The notes under the pieces were generated by a model. It was not told the DNA's origin. It did not search any database and saw nothing but the letters and a program-made list of their open reading frames with translations. Shown in pieces: positions 32,787 through 42,333 of a DNA stretch of 64,000 bases. Within the stretch, counting starts at the first letter, position 1. Every line of letters begins with the position of its first letter. This stretch comes from Lachnospiraceae bacterium G11 (GTDB lineage: Bacteria > Bacillota > Clostridia > Lachnospirales > Lachnospiraceae), in the NCBI GenBank assembly GCA_900103495.1, contig FMWZ01000018.1:1-64000 (forward strand), given 5' to 3'. The position numbers and the translations under genes are program-made.

Positions 32787-33821
32787 TTAATATAAGTTCT
32801 TGAAAACGTCTCGGCGGTTATATTTCTTACCGTTACTTACAATCGTATCGGCATTCTCCATATAGAACCAGCCTTTGACGGTTTCACCTTTTTCCATGTA
32901 AACCCAGTGAGAATCATCGGTCTGAGTGAATTTTACTTCTTCGTCTGACTTTGGAACCGCTGTCTGCTTGGATGAGGTGCTTCTGGATTCATAAAGATAC
33001 AAATCTATAAGCTGGGTTACAGGTTCTGTATTCTGGTCCTCATAGGGGTAGAGGATATCACTCTTATACATCTTAAAGTTGGAAGCAATCTGCTGATCCG
33101 AACCTGACACCCATGTGGCAGGGGCTTTCCAGTTCTGCAGAATGTGAAGGTCATAAGCAGATTCAATCTGTCCGTTACCTTTGATTACAAAGTACTCATC
33201 TCCCGGGAAATAAGGAACGTGTCCGAGACAATATGTACCGCTTCCTGTGAATCTTATGAAGTAGGTGTAGGGAGTTCCGTTAGCACCGTAATCCAGAATG
33301 GCTATTTCCCTGTATCTGTCCCTGGTATCAATGTCTGTAATGTAGTAGGACATGAGATTGGGATCCTGTATATGAATACCCTGATCGCTGAGGAAAAGGG
33401 TGTATTTGTAATCGCCGCCGTTAATTGTGAAGGCATCCACAGCTGTTCCGTACTCTGCAATGGAAGAACGTGATGCATTGTAGTAAACCGTATCCAGATT
33501 TCCGTCACAGTCAAGGTCAACAAGGCAGGTGTCTCCCACAGGAACCTCTTCCATGTAGTCATTGTCAAAATCAAGAATATCGATTATTGTGCCATCGGTA
33601 TTCTCAGAATCCTCTTCATCCTCTTCGCTCTCTTCAGAAGGTGCGTTACCTGAGCCGTCCGTATATGACAGGGTATCCTCATCGAAAATTTCCATGAAGT
33701 GGGTTTCGGGATCCACGGTAACAACCTCTGTCTTACCCAGATTCTCAAAAGCACATCCGGAAAGAGCAACCGTTAATGAAATTGTAATTCCCAGTGTACT
33801 TACAAGGGATTTTCTGCTCAT
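32787..33821 (-). CDS. Lipoprotein with acidic linker
   Basis: A 344-residue secreted lipoprotein: signal peptide, lipobox LSGC (Cys23), an acidic low-complexity linker (about 58-75, many Glu/Ser/Asp), then a domain with VDLDCDGNLDTVYY, which resembles the calcium-binding turns of FG-GAP/VCBS-like repeats, and a C-terminal part with WVYMEKGETVKGWFYME, reminiscent of SH3/GW-like surface modules. Function unknown; probably surface-anchored. GGAGGC precedes the ATG on the minus strand. Confidence 0.75.
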   Translation of the reverse strand: MSRKSLVSTLGITISLTVALSGCAFENLGKTEVVTVDPETHFMEIFDEDTLSYTDGSGNAPSEESEEDEEDSENTDGTIIDILDFDNDYMEEVPVGDTCLVDLDCDGNLDTVYYNASRSSIAEYGTAVDAFTINGGDYKYTLFLSDQGIHIQDPNLMSYYITDIDTRDRYREIAILDYGANGTPYTYFIRFTGSGTYCLGHVPYFPGDEYFVIKGNGQIESAYDLHILQNWKAPATWVSGSDQQIASNFKMYKSDILYPYEDQNTEPVTQLIDLYLYESRSTSSKQTAVPKSDEEVKFTQTDDSHWVYMEKGETVKGWFYMENADTIVSNGKKYNRRDVFKNLY

Positions 33822-33856
33822 TGGGCGCCTCCAAAAGCTCTCTGTAACTCTACTTC

Positions 33857-33885
33857 ATTTTATGATATTTTCGCAGTTTTGTAAA
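33857..33885 (-). promoter_or_regulatory. Promoter of the lipoprotein gene
   Basis: On the minus strand TTTACA (33885-33880), 17-base spacer, TAAAAT (33862-33857), about 40 bases before the start codon. Confidence 0.6.
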
Positions 33886-33897
33886 CGTTGCCCTTGG

Positions 33898-33926
33898 TTG
33901 ATAATTAAGGGTCTCGGATATAAAAT
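33898..33926 (+). promoter_or_regulatory. Promoter of pepT
   Basis: TTGATA (33898-33903), 17-base spacer, TAAAAT (33921-33926), 34 bases before the pepT start, with AGGAGTTAAGTAT as ribosome site. Confidence 0.65.
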
Positions 33927-33959
33927 AGTCATAGAAAAATAAACATAGGAGTTAAGTAT

Positions 33960-35180
33960 ATGAAAGCATACGAAAGACTTATTAAATACGCAAAGGTTCA
34001 TACCACATCCGATGAAGCAAGTGGAACTCATCCCAGTTTCAAGGGGGAATTTGATCTTGCGAATATACTTGTTGAAGAAATGAAAGATCTGGGATTGGAG
34101 AACGTGTTTGTAGATGATTTATGCTATGTCTACGGAACACTTCCCGCAACCAAAGGCTATGAAGGAGCCAAATCTCTTGGACTCATAGCCCATATGGATA
34201 CATCTCCGGATGCCTCGGGCAAAGACGTTAAGCCCATACTTCATGAAAATTATGACGGAGGGGATATAATTCTTCCCGGTTCAGGTGCAGCCATGACCCC
34301 CGAGAAGTTCCCTTTCCTTAAAACATTTATCGGGGAAACCGTAATAACAACAGATGGAACCACCCTTTTGGGAGCCGATGATAAGGCCGGAATCTCAGAG
34401 ATATTAACCTGTGTTGAAAGACTGATTAATGAGAAGAGACCTCACGGAACCATAAAGATCTGCTTTACTCCCGACGAGGAGATTGGAGAAGGCGCTGATA
34501 ATTTCGACATTGAAGGATTCGGAGCGGCTTACGCTTTTACTATCGACGGAGGAGACTCCAACTGTCTCGAATACGAGAACTTTAATGCGGCTTCGGCAGA
34601 AATATCAATTAAGGGATTCAGCGTTCACCCCGGGGATGCGAAGGATGTAATGATTAATGCATCCCACCTGGCTATGGAATTCCATTCCATGCTTCCTGAG
34701 GACGAGACCCCTGCGCACACTGAGAAGAGACAGGGATTTTACCATCTGACTCAGATGAAGGGCAGAGTAGGTGAAGCAACTCTTTCCTATATTATCAGGG
34801 ACCACGATAAGAGTATTTTTGAAAAAAGAAAAGCCACAATGGCGTCACTTGCCGAAAAGATGAACGAGAAGTACGGTGAGGGAACAGTTACCGCAAAGAT
34901 TACGGATTCTTACTACAACATGCTTGAGAAGATAACACCTCACATGCACCTTATCGAAAATGCAAGAATTGCAATTAAAAATGCCGGAATGGAGCCTGAG
35001 GAGATTCCCGTAAGGGGAGGCACCGACGGAGCAAGACTTTCTTATGACGGACTTCCCTGCCCCAATCTCGGAACAGGCGGATTCAACTTCCACGGCAATT
35101 TCGAATGCACCACAGTAGAGCGCATGGACAGGGCTGTAGAGGTAATTTTGAACCTGGTGGATATATACAAAGACAAATAA
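33960..35180 (+). CDS. pepT: Tripeptide aminopeptidase (peptidase T)
   Basis: A 406-residue M20-family metallopeptidase that removes N-terminal residues from tripeptides in the cytoplasm. Zinc-binding motifs are LIAHMDTSPDASG (first His and the catalytic Asp) , TTLLGADDKAG (bridging Asp), FTPDEEIGEGADNF (catalytic Glu pair) and the closing NLGTGGFNFHGNFE with the last His. The dimerisation domain lies about 200-315. Length fits PepT. Monocistronic with its own promoter. Confidence 0.93.
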   Translation: MKAYERLIKYAKVHTTSDEASGTHPSFKGEFDLANILVEEMKDLGLENVFVDDLCYVYGTLPATKGYEGAKSLGLIAHMDTSPDASGKDVKPILHENYDGGDIILPGSGAAMTPEKFPFLKTFIGETVITTDGTTLLGADDKAGISEILTCVERLINEKRPHGTIKICFTPDEEIGEGADNFDIEGFGAAYAFTIDGGDSNCLEYENFNAASAEISIKGFSVHPGDAKDVMINASHLAMEFHSMLPEDETPAHTEKRQGFYHLTQMKGRVGEATLSYIIRDHDKSIFEKRKATMASLAEKMNEKYGEGTVTAKITDSYYNMLEKITPHMHLIENARIAIKNAGMEPEEIPVRGGTDGARLSYDGLPCPNLGTGGFNFHGNFECTTVERMDRAVEVILNLVDIYKDK

Positions 35181-35199
35181 AGTTTATAAAAAGTTTATA
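35181..35199 (+). promoter_or_regulatory. Direct repeat, possible response-regulator site
   Basis: AGTTTATA at 35181-35188 and again at 35192-35199, eleven bases apart start to start, as in OmpR-family binding sites. It lies upstream of the sensor kinase/regulator pair and could mediate autoregulation. Confidence 0.35.
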
Positions 35200-35305
35200 G
35201 AATTATTCGATTTATTTAATGGTATTTTGCAATCCGATTCGATAGAATAATAACCGTAGACGACACAGTCGCCTAAATCCCCCTTTCCTCTAATATGTGA
35301 GCGCG

Positions 35306-35333
35306 GCCTACGGTAGTTCGTTCTACCGTAGGC
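35306..35333 (+). other. Perfect hairpin in the leader of the sensor kinase gene
   Basis: GCCTACGGTAG (35306-35316) pairs perfectly with CTACCGTAGGC (35323-35333) around loop TTCGTT. No U-run follows, so it is not an ordinary terminator. It ends 23 bases before the start codon and could be an mRNA stabiliser or protein-binding element. Confidence 0.6.
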
Positions 35334-35356
35334 TCGTTGGTTTGTGAGGATAAAAT

Positions 35357-36514
35357 ATGAAATTAAAAACTCGTTCCAAACTTACATTTGTATTGATAGT
35401 CGTAATACCTCTTCTTTTGAGTGTGGTAACGGTCATGGCAGTGAAGCCCATCGTTATCAAAGAGGTTGCGCTTCAAATGGTTGAGAAAACTGAAGACGGA
35501 TTGTTTACCATTTCCCTTCAGGATGAGGAAGCCTTCAGGAGAATTGTTACGGACACCTGCGTGGCCATCTTCATTATTCTGGTTTTCACAGCTCTGATGC
35601 TTACCATATGGATTAACAAGAGCATCATTGATCCCATCAATCAGTTAAACGTAGCCATGACGAAGATAAAAGACGGAAACTTTGACTACAGACTGGAAAC
35701 TGACAGTAAGGGTGAGATTGGAGAGCTTTACAGAAATTATGAGGACATGCGCCTTCGTCTTAAGGAATCCACAGAGGAGAAGATGGCACATGAGGCCAGG
35801 AACAGAGAGCTCATAAGCAACATTTCTCATGATCTGAAGACACCCATTACCGCAGTCAAGGGATATGTGGAAGGCATCATGGACGGAGTCGCAGATACGC
35901 CTGAGAAGATGGACAGGTATATTAAGACCATCTACAACAAGGCCAATGATATGGACAGACTCATAAATGAGCTCACCATTTATTCAAAGATTGACAGCAA
36001 TCGCATCCCCTATGATTTTCACAGAATCAATGTTTCCGATTACTTTGGGGACTGCGTTGAAGAAGTGGGAATGGATCTTGAGTCCAAGAACATAAGGCTC
36101 AACTATTCCAACATAGTAAGCCCCGATACAAAAGTAATTGCGGATCCCGAGCAGATGAAACGTGTTATCAACAATATCATCAGTAACTCGGTGAAGTACA
36201 TGGACAAGCCTGACGGAGAGATTGATATTCGAATTCTTGACGAGGTTGATTCAATACGAGTCGAAATCGAGGATAACGGAAAGGGAATAGCACAGAAAGA
36301 CCTGCCTAACATTTTTGACAGGTTCTACAGAACCGATGCTTCCAGAAACTCTGCACAGGGCGGAAGCGGAATTGGACTTTCCATAGTTAAAAAGATTATT
36401 GAGGACCATGGCGGATACATTTGGGCCACCGGCAAAGAAGGAGAAGGAACCTGTATCCATTTTGTTCTTCGTAAATATAAGGAATCGAAAGGAGAAGACG
36501 ACATAGATGAGTAA
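35357..36514 (+). CDS. Sensor histidine kinase
   Basis: A 385-residue membrane kinase: two membrane helices (about 9-31 and 75-97) enclosing a very short outer loop of about 45 residues, a HAMP domain (about 98-150), HisKA with the phosphorylated His158 in SNISHDLKTP, and HATPase motifs NIISNSVKYM, DNGKGI and GGSGIGLSI. The tiny sensor loop implies detection of a membrane or intramembrane signal (cell-envelope stress type). Overlaps the response regulator by eight bases. Confidence 0.93.
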   Translation: MKLKTRSKLTFVLIVVIPLLLSVVTVMAVKPIVIKEVALQMVEKTEDGLFTISLQDEEAFRRIVTDTCVAIFIILVFTALMLTIWINKSIIDPINQLNVAMTKIKDGNFDYRLETDSKGEIGELYRNYEDMRLRLKESTEEKMAHEARNRELISNISHDLKTPITAVKGYVEGIMDGVADTPEKMDRYIKTIYNKANDMDRLINELTIYSKIDSNRIPYDFHRINVSDYFGDCVEEVGMDLESKNIRLNYSNIVSPDTKVIADPEQMKRVINNIISNSVKYMDKPDGEIDIRILDEVDSIRVEIEDNGKGIAQKDLPNIFDRFYRTDASRNSAQGGSGIGLSIVKKIIEDHGGYIWATGKEGEGTCIHFVLRKYKESKGEDDIDE

Positions 36515-37199
36515 GATTCTTATTATTGAGGATGAAGAAGCCATTGCCGATTTGGAGAAAGACTATCTCGAAATGAGCGACTTCTCCGTGGACATAAAGA
36601 ATACCGGAAACGCCGGTCTGGATGCTGCTTTGTCAACAAACTACGACCTTATTATTCTTGATCTTATGCTTCCGGGAGTGGACGGATTTGAGGTCTGCAA
36701 GAAGATAAGAGAGAAGAAGAATGTTCCTATTCTCATGGTTTCTGCCAAGAAAGATGATATAGACAAGATAAGAGGCCTGGGTCTCGGGGCAGACGATTAC
36801 ATGACCAAACCCTTCAGCCCCAGCGAACTGGTGGCAAGAGTTAAAGCCCATCTTGCAAGATACAGCAGACTGGTTGGCTCAGCAGAAGCCAAGCAGAATG
36901 AAATCATCGAAATCAGGGGCCTTAAGATTGATAAGGGAGCCAGAAGAGTATTTGTGGATGGAGAGGAGAAAACCTTCACCGGCAAGGAGTTCGAACTTCT
37001 TACTTACCTCGCTGAGAACCCTAACAGAGTATTTTCCAAGGAAGATATTTTCAGAGCAATCTGGGGAATGGAATCCTACGGCGACATAGCAACCGTCACC
37101 GTTCACATCAAAAAAATACGTGAAAAGATTGAATATGATACCGCAAATCCCCAATATATCGAAACAATCTGGGGCGTCGGATATCGCTTCAAAATTTAA
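36507..37199 (+). CDS. OmpR-family response regulator
   Basis: A 230-residue regulator. The receiver has the acidic pocket IIEDEEAIADLE, phospho-acceptor Asp52 in LIILDLMLPG and the conserved Lys in YMTKPFSPSELVAR; the C-terminal winged helix (about 130-230) carries LTYLAENPNRVFSKEDIFRAIWG and VTVHIKKIREKIE. Partner of the kinase just upstream. Target genes unknown; phased AGTTTATA repeats upstream of the pair may be one site. Confidence 0.94.
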   Translation: MSKILIIEDEEAIADLEKDYLEMSDFSVDIKNTGNAGLDAALSTNYDLIILDLMLPGVDGFEVCKKIREKKNVPILMVSAKKDDIDKIRGLGLGADDYMTKPFSPSELVARVKAHLARYSRLVGSAEAKQNEIIEIRGLKIDKGARRVFVDGEEKTFTGKEFELLTYLAENPNRVFSKEDIFRAIWGMESYGDIATVTVHIKKIREKIEYDTANPQYIETIWGVGYRFKI

Positions 37200-37216
37200 T
37201 AAAAGCAATGCAAGAC

Positions 37217-37258
37217 ATCCTCATGCTGTGATAAAATCATGGCATGAGGATTTTTTTT
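37217..37258 (+). terminator. Terminator overlapping the next start codon
   Basis: ATCCTCATGC (about 37217-37226) pairs with GCATGAGGAT (37242-37251), inner TGAT/ATCA, then eight T. It ends the two-component operon. The ATG of the following gene (37244) lies in the 3' arm, and no ribosome site precedes it. Confidence 0.75.
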
Positions 37259-37930
37259 GAGGACAAACATATACTGGTGGTTTTGAAAGAAGCCGGAATA
37301 GCCGTTGAGGATGCCAATATCGGAAGAATCGACCTGGTGAGTGAGCTTAAGAAGCACCTGGGCGGTAGCTACCTTGGAGTCGTTCACAGACTGGATATGC
37401 CGGTGGAGGGATTGCTTTGTTTTGCCAAAACGAAGGAAGCTGCAGCGTCACTTAGCAAAGGACTTTCAGACGGTGGACTTAACAAGAGCTACCACGCGCT
37501 GGTATGTGGAAAAGCCCCGGAGGAATCCGGCAGACTTGTGGATTACCTCTCCGTCAGGAAACTTGGCCCCAAGGGAGGTAAAAGCGCCGTAATCTCCAAT
37601 GAAGAAAATCCCGATGCAAAGAAAGCAATTTTGAATTACAAGGTCATTGGGTGTACTTCGGTTGAAGAATACCAAGTAACACTTTTGGATATTTCAATTG
37701 AAACAGGAAGGTTTCACCAGATAAGAGCCCAGCTGTCTCACATGGGAAATCCCATAGTAGCGGACAGAAAATACGGAAATGAACTGTCTGAGAAAATAGC
37801 CCGAGTGGCAGGCATCAGAAACGTGGCACTTTTTGCTGACAGAATTTCTTTCATCCATCCTTCTACAGGTGAGAAGATGGATTTTGAATATATACCGGAG
37901 AACAAATTCGTTAAGGAGCTTATTAAATGA
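37244..37930 (+). CDS. RluD-family pseudouridine synthase
   Basis: A 228-residue RNA pseudouridine synthase of the RluA/RluD family. The catalytic Asp is in GVVHRLDMPVEGLLCFAKT, followed by LNKSYHALV and the later GRFHQIRAQLSHMGNPIVAD. No S4 domain, so it is the short form; RNA target (23S rRNA or tRNA) unknown. The N-terminus MRIFFEDKHILVV is complete for the family, so the ATG inside the terminator hairpin is likely the real start despite lacking a ribosome site. It overlaps the next gene by four bases. Confidence 0.88.
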   Translation: MRIFFEDKHILVVLKEAGIAVEDANIGRIDLVSELKKHLGGSYLGVVHRLDMPVEGLLCFAKTKEAAASLSKGLSDGGLNKSYHALVCGKAPEESGRLVDYLSVRKLGPKGGKSAVISNEENPDAKKAILNYKVIGCTSVEEYQVTLLDISIETGRFHQIRAQLSHMGNPIVADRKYGNELSEKIARVAGIRNVALFADRISFIHPSTGEKMDFEYIPENKFVKELIK

Positions 37931-39486
37931 AAAAGTCCGGCTTTTCGGAGCTGATGCGTCAGTCGGAGGAGACGCTTTGCTTTATTTTTACATTGATGCT
38001 TGCAGCAATATATCCCTTCTTCTTAAGCCACGGATACATGAAGGCAGGAACGGATAAGGGTGTGTTGTATATATACATTTCGGGAGCTTTCTGCCTCTTT
38101 GGAATAGCACTTTTCATTCTCTATTTTCTTGGGAAAATAAAGGAGAGAGGGCTGGCGGCAGGCTTTGCAAAACCTTCGGTTTCCGATATCTTTATGTTTC
38201 TGTATCTGATTGTCATTAATGTTTCTTTCTTTTTCTCCTTTAACAAGAAAGTTGCAATTATCGGAGAGGGAGGATGGTATCAGGGATACGTGACCTCTGT
38301 TTTTTTGGTTCTTTCATATTTTCTGATTTCCAGATTCATGAGAAGAGCCGGAGCCATTACAGCGATTTTTTGCATAGTTTCGGGAATTGAATTTCTGCTT
38401 GGAAGCCTTAACAGAATGGGCATATACCCTATTCCCTATGAGGGAGCGGAATCAGGTTTTATCTCCACTCTCGGAAACATTAACTGGTTCTGCGGTTTCT
38501 GGTCAGTTTTCTTTGCATTGGCAGCGGGACTGTTTTTCAGAGCAGAGGGAACAATCCAAAAAATTCTTCTTGGAATTCTTTTGGCAATAGGTTCGATTGC
38601 CGGGGCCCTTCAGGGAAGCGACAGTGCTTTGGTGGTATTCACAGCAATAATCCTTGTGGCATTTTATAAGTCGGTGGACGAAAATATGGAGTCGAGAATG
38701 AGAAGCATGATTCTTGCCTGTGTAATTCTGGGCCCCATGGCTTTGACATATCTGTTTTTCAAAGTATTTTCCATAAGCCTTGATTACGAGTCATTTACGA
38801 TTTCATTGCTTTTGTACTCGCCTGTTCCGGCAGTTTTGTTTGTTGTGGCAGCAGCTGTTGCCATCCTGGTTTATGCTTTGGGAGAAGAGGGATCGACGGT
38901 TTTATTTAAGATTCTTAAGACAGTTTCCATTGTCGTTATTGGAGCGGTTTTCTGTTTTTACCTATTAATACTTCTGGTTCGAACAGGAAATCCGGAGGCA
39001 TTTTCTTTTGTCCCCTATGACAGCCCATTTCTTCTGGACTACGAATGGGGAAACAGCAGAGGATATACCTGGGTGGCCGGCATAAAGGCTTACTTTGACG
39101 GTGGGCTCATACAGAAACTTGTGGGCTGGGGACCTGACTCTCTTGCCTATGCGGTTTACAGGAGCGGAAGCAGTGTGGCAGATTTTGTCATAAACAAGTT
39201 TGGTGATGCAAGGCTTACAAATGCCCACAACGAATGGATTACGGTTCTGGTAAACTATGGATTCCTTGGACTTGTGACTTTTATGGGGGCACAGATTTCC
39301 AAGGCAAAGGAGCTTTTGAAGGGCGACAATGGGCTTTCTTTTGCCTGTGGAATGGCATTGGTTTCCTATATGGCCCACAACTTTTTCAGCTTTGCACAAC
39401 CTGTAAACATTCCATACATATTTATCCTTATGGGTTTGGGAACATGGGCATTACAAAGCAAAAATGCCGAAACAGTTGATTTTTAG
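37927..39486 (+). CDS. O-antigen-ligase-like polytopic membrane protein
   Basis: A 519-residue membrane protein with about 12 hydrophobic segments. The large outer loop (about 360-440) has RGYTWVAGIKAYFDGG, GWGPDSLA and TNAHNEWITVLVNYG, the pattern of the Wzy_C/O-antigen ligase family where an Arg and His act in sugar-lipid transfer. It may ligate or polymerise surface glycans or glycosylate proteins; the exact role is unknown. Overlaps the pseudouridine synthase gene (ATGA), so both are co-translated although functionally unrelated. Confidence 0.78.
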   Translation: MKKSGFSELMRQSEETLCFIFTLMLAAIYPFFLSHGYMKAGTDKGVLYIYISGAFCLFGIALFILYFLGKIKERGLAAGFAKPSVSDIFMFLYLIVINVSFFFSFNKKVAIIGEGGWYQGYVTSVFLVLSYFLISRFMRRAGAITAIFCIVSGIEFLLGSLNRMGIYPIPYEGAESGFISTLGNINWFCGFWSVFFALAAGLFFRAEGTIQKILLGILLAIGSIAGALQGSDSALVVFTAIILVAFYKSVDENMESRMRSMILACVILGPMALTYLFFKVFSISLDYESFTISLLLYSPVPAVLFVVAAAVAILVYALGEEGSTVLFKILKTVSIVVIGAVFCFYLLILLVRTGNPEAFSFVPYDSPFLLDYEWGNSRGYTWVAGIKAYFDGGLIQKLVGWGPDSLAYAVYRSGSSVADFVINKFGDARLTNAHNEWITVLVNYGFLGLVTFMGAQISKAKELLKGDNGLSFACGMALVSYMAHNFFSFAQPVNIPYIFILMGLGTWALQSKNAETVDF

Positions 39487-39557
39487 GCAAATAATGACTA
39501 TAATTGTTTAGAATTGGATTTAGACACTATTACATCAGATTAAAGAGAGGTTACCAA

Positions 39558-40871
39558 ATGGGTAAGTACAGTAACAGATGGACCAGGGCTGCAATCCCTG
39601 CACTCCTTTTACACTTCAGTATCGGAACAGTTTATTGCTGGTCAATTTTCTCACAGGAGATCGCTGATTATATCGGATTCTCCAAATCAGCAGTAGAATG
39701 GGCATTCTCATTCGCAATTTTCTTCCTCGGCATGTCAGCAGCATTCCTTGGAAACGTAGTTGAGAGAGACATTCACAAGTCTTCTCTTATTGCAACAATC
39801 GCATTCACACTCGGTATGGTGGGAACCGGATTCTTCATCTGGTACGGCGGCAAGGTATTTGCCGAAACCGGAACAGGAAGCGTTCCCGCACTTATCGGTA
39901 TTTATTTAAGCTATGGTTTTGTAATGGGCGTAGGTCTCGGAACCGGTTATCTTTCACCTGTTAAGACTCTTATGCTTTGGTTCGAGGACAAGAAGGGCCT
40001 TGCAACCGGTCTTGCTGTAGCAGGATTCGGTGGAGCTAAAGCTATTGCTTCTCCTATCATGCAGAAGATTCTCGGTGAGAACCAGAATGGTGAGATCTAT
40101 AAGATGTTCTGGATTCTTGCAGTAGTTTACTTCATCATGATGTTCGTAGGACACCTTCTTCTTGCTAAGCCTGCAGGCTGGCATGAGCCCGACAAGTCAG
40201 AGAAGAAGCCCGGCATCTGGGAGACCATCAAGACCAGACCCGTTTCCAACTACATTGGAATTTGGCTTATGTTCTATATTAATATTACATGTGGTCTTGC
40301 AATCATCTCTCAGGAGAAGATGATTGTAAAATGTATCGGCCTTGCAGCTAGCGTAGGAATCATTTCTACAGTATCCGCTATCTTCAATGCAGGCGGACGT
40401 CTCGGATTCTCAGCATGGGCTGACTACATGAAGGATCGTAACACAATCTACAAGATGATCTTCATCATTTCCATTGCTTTCACAGCACTTGTAATCTTTA
40501 CAGGCGCTATCAAGAACGGTGAGGGAAATGCATTCCTTATCATCCTTGTACTTGCTTTGATCTTCATGGTAAACGCAGGATACGGCGGAGGCTTCTCCAA
40601 TGTACCCACACTCCTTTCCGATCACTATGGAATGGGATCAATCAGTGCCATCCACGGAATTACACTTTCCGCATGGGCATTTGCAGGACTTACAGGTAAC
40701 CAGATGGCTACATACATTGTTAACCACTTCGGCACTCCCGAGGACCATGGCGGAGTAATGGTTAACCCTACAGGTTATCAGATGGTTCTTTATGTAACAG
40801 GAGTTCTTTATATTGTTGCTCTCCTTCTTTCACTTTTCCTTGTAAAGAAGTCAGATAAGGCAGCAAAGTAA
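39558..40871 (+). CDS. OFA-family MFS transporter (oxalate/formate-antiporter-like)
   Basis: A 437-residue major-facilitator protein with 12 helices. The openings RAAIPALLLHFSIGTVYCWSIF and GVGLGTGYLSPVKTLMLWFEDKKGLATG are hallmarks of the OxlT/OFA subfamily, which exchanges small organic acids such as oxalate, formate, lactate or pyruvate. Codons are highly biased, suggesting strong expression. ATG 39558 after AGAGAGGTTACCAA; the longer frame from 39504 has no ribosome site. It stands alone between the ligase-like gene and proS (23-base gap to proS). Confidence 0.88.
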   Translation: MGKYSNRWTRAAIPALLLHFSIGTVYCWSIFSQEIADYIGFSKSAVEWAFSFAIFFLGMSAAFLGNVVERDIHKSSLIATIAFTLGMVGTGFFIWYGGKVFAETGTGSVPALIGIYLSYGFVMGVGLGTGYLSPVKTLMLWFEDKKGLATGLAVAGFGGAKAIASPIMQKILGENQNGEIYKMFWILAVVYFIMMFVGHLLLAKPAGWHEPDKSEKKPGIWETIKTRPVSNYIGIWLMFYINITCGLAIISQEKMIVKCIGLAASVGIISTVSAIFNAGGRLGFSAWADYMKDRNTIYKMIFIISIAFTALVIFTGAIKNGEGNAFLIILVLALIFMVNAGYGGGFSNVPTLLSDHYGMGSISAIHGITLSAWAFAGLTGNQMATYIVNHFGTPEDHGGVMVNPTGYQMVLYVTGVLYIVALLLSLFLVKKSDKAAK

Positions 40872-40894
40872 TTTAGACAGATAGGAAATTTAAA

Positions 40895-42331
40895 ATGGCA
40901 GATAACAAGAAACAGGTAGAAGCGATTACTTCCATGGAGGAAGATTTCGCCCAGTGGTACACGGACGTTGTTAAGAAAGCAGAGCTGATTGACTATACAT
41001 CTGTTAAAGGATGTATGGTGTTTAAGCCCGCAGGTTATGCAATATGGGAGCTTATTCAGAAGCAGCTGGATGCGAGATTCAAAGAGACAGGTGTAGAGAA
41101 TGTATATCTTCCCATGTTCATTCCCGAGAGCCTTCTTGAGAAAGAGAAAGATCATGTTGAAGGATTTGCCCCTGAAGTTGCATGGGTAACACAGGGTGGA
41201 CTTCAGCCTCTCGCTGAGAAAATGTGCGTACGCCCCACATCTGAGACTTTGTTCTGTGATTTTTACAAGAATGATGTTCACTCCTACAGGGATCTTCCCA
41301 AGGTTTACAACCAGTGGTGTTCAGTAGTTCGCTGGGAGAAGGAGACACGTCCTTTCCTTCGTTCCAGAGAGTTCTTATGGCAGGAAGGCCACACCATTCA
41401 TGCTACCGCTGAGGAAGCAGAGGAGAGAACAGTTCAGATGCTTAACCTCTATGCAGACTTCTGCGAGCAGGTTCTTGCAATCCCTGTAGTTAAAGGACAG
41501 AAAACAGATAAAGAGAAATTTGCCGGCGCTGAGGCCACCTACACCATTGAGGCTCTCATGCATGACGGAAAGGCTCTTCAGTCAGGTACTAGCCATAACT
41601 TTGGTGACGGTTTTGCCAAGGCCTTTGATATCACTTTTGCCGACAAAGACAATACATTAAAGCATCCCTTCCAGACATCCTGGGGAATGACTACAAGACT
41701 TATCGGTGCCATCATCATGGTACACGGCGACAACGACGGACTGGTTCTTCCTCCTCTTGTTGCACCTACTCAGATTTGTATTATTCCCATTCAGCAGAAG
41801 AAGGAAGGAGTTCTCGATAAGGCATATGAATTAAGAGATATGCTTAAGAAGAACTTCAGAGTGAAGGTAGATGATACCGACAAGACTCCCGGATTCAAAT
41901 TTGCCGAGGCAGAGATGAGAGGATATCCCATCCGAATCGAGATTGGACCTAAGGATATCGAAGCGGGCAAGTGCGTAATCTGCCGTCGTGATACAAGGGA
42001 GAAAATCGAGGTTGACCTTGATGCCCTTGAGACAGAAGTTCCTGCAATCCTTGACAGAATTCAAAAGGAAATGCTTGAGAGAGCAAGAACTCACCGCGAT
42101 GCTCACACTTACACAGCATCAACCAAGGAAGAGTTTAAGAATGCATTCAACACCAAGGCAGGTTTCGTAAAGGCTATGTGGTGTGGCTGCAGAGAATGTG
42201 AAGATGCAATCAAAGAAGAGTTAAGTGTAACCAGCCGATGCATTCCCTTCGAGCAGGAGACAATTGCCGACACCTGTGTATGGTGTGGTAAGCCTGCAAA
42301 GAAGATGCTTTACTGGGGACGCGCATATTAA
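40895..42331 (+). CDS. proS: Prolyl-tRNA synthetase, type 3 (eukaryal/archaeal-like)
   Basis: A 478-residue class II synthetase that charges tRNA-Pro. Motif 2 is [23 protein letters not shown], motif 3 is [12 protein letters not shown]-like in context, and the C-terminal extension carries a zinc-type Cys set (WCGCRECE and CVWCGKPA) and ends in Tyr, as in the short ProS without an editing insertion. I checked the 23-base gap upstream: no T-box can fit there, so it is probably transcribed with the MFS gene or from a promoter inside it. Confidence 0.95.
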   Translation: MADNKKQVEAITSMEEDFAQWYTDVVKKAELIDYTSVKGCMVFKPAGYAIWELIQKQLDARFKETGVENVYLPMFIPESLLEKEKDHVEGFAPEVAWVTQGGLQPLAEKMCVRPTSETLFCDFYKNDVHSYRDLPKVYNQWCSVVRWEKETRPFLRSREFLWQEGHTIHATAEEAEERTVQMLNLYADFCEQVLAIPVVKGQKTDKEKFAGAEATYTIEALMHDGKALQSGTSHNFGDGFAKAFDITFADKDNTLKHPFQTSWGMTTRLIGAIIMVHGDNDGLVLPPLVAPTQICIIPIQQKKEGVLDKAYELRDMLKKNFRVKVDDTDKTPGFKFAEAEMRGYPIRIEIGPKDIEAGKCVICRRDTREKIEVDLDALETEVPAILDRIQKEMLERARTHRDAHTYTASTKEEFKNAFNTKAGFVKAMWCGCRECEDAIKEELSVTSRCIPFEQETIADTCVWCGKPAKKMLYWGRAY

Positions 42332-42333
42332 AG

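Noticed and set aside
40872-40894. T-box riboswitch before proS
   Set aside because: Only 23 bases separate proS from the upstream gene, too short for a T-box leader.
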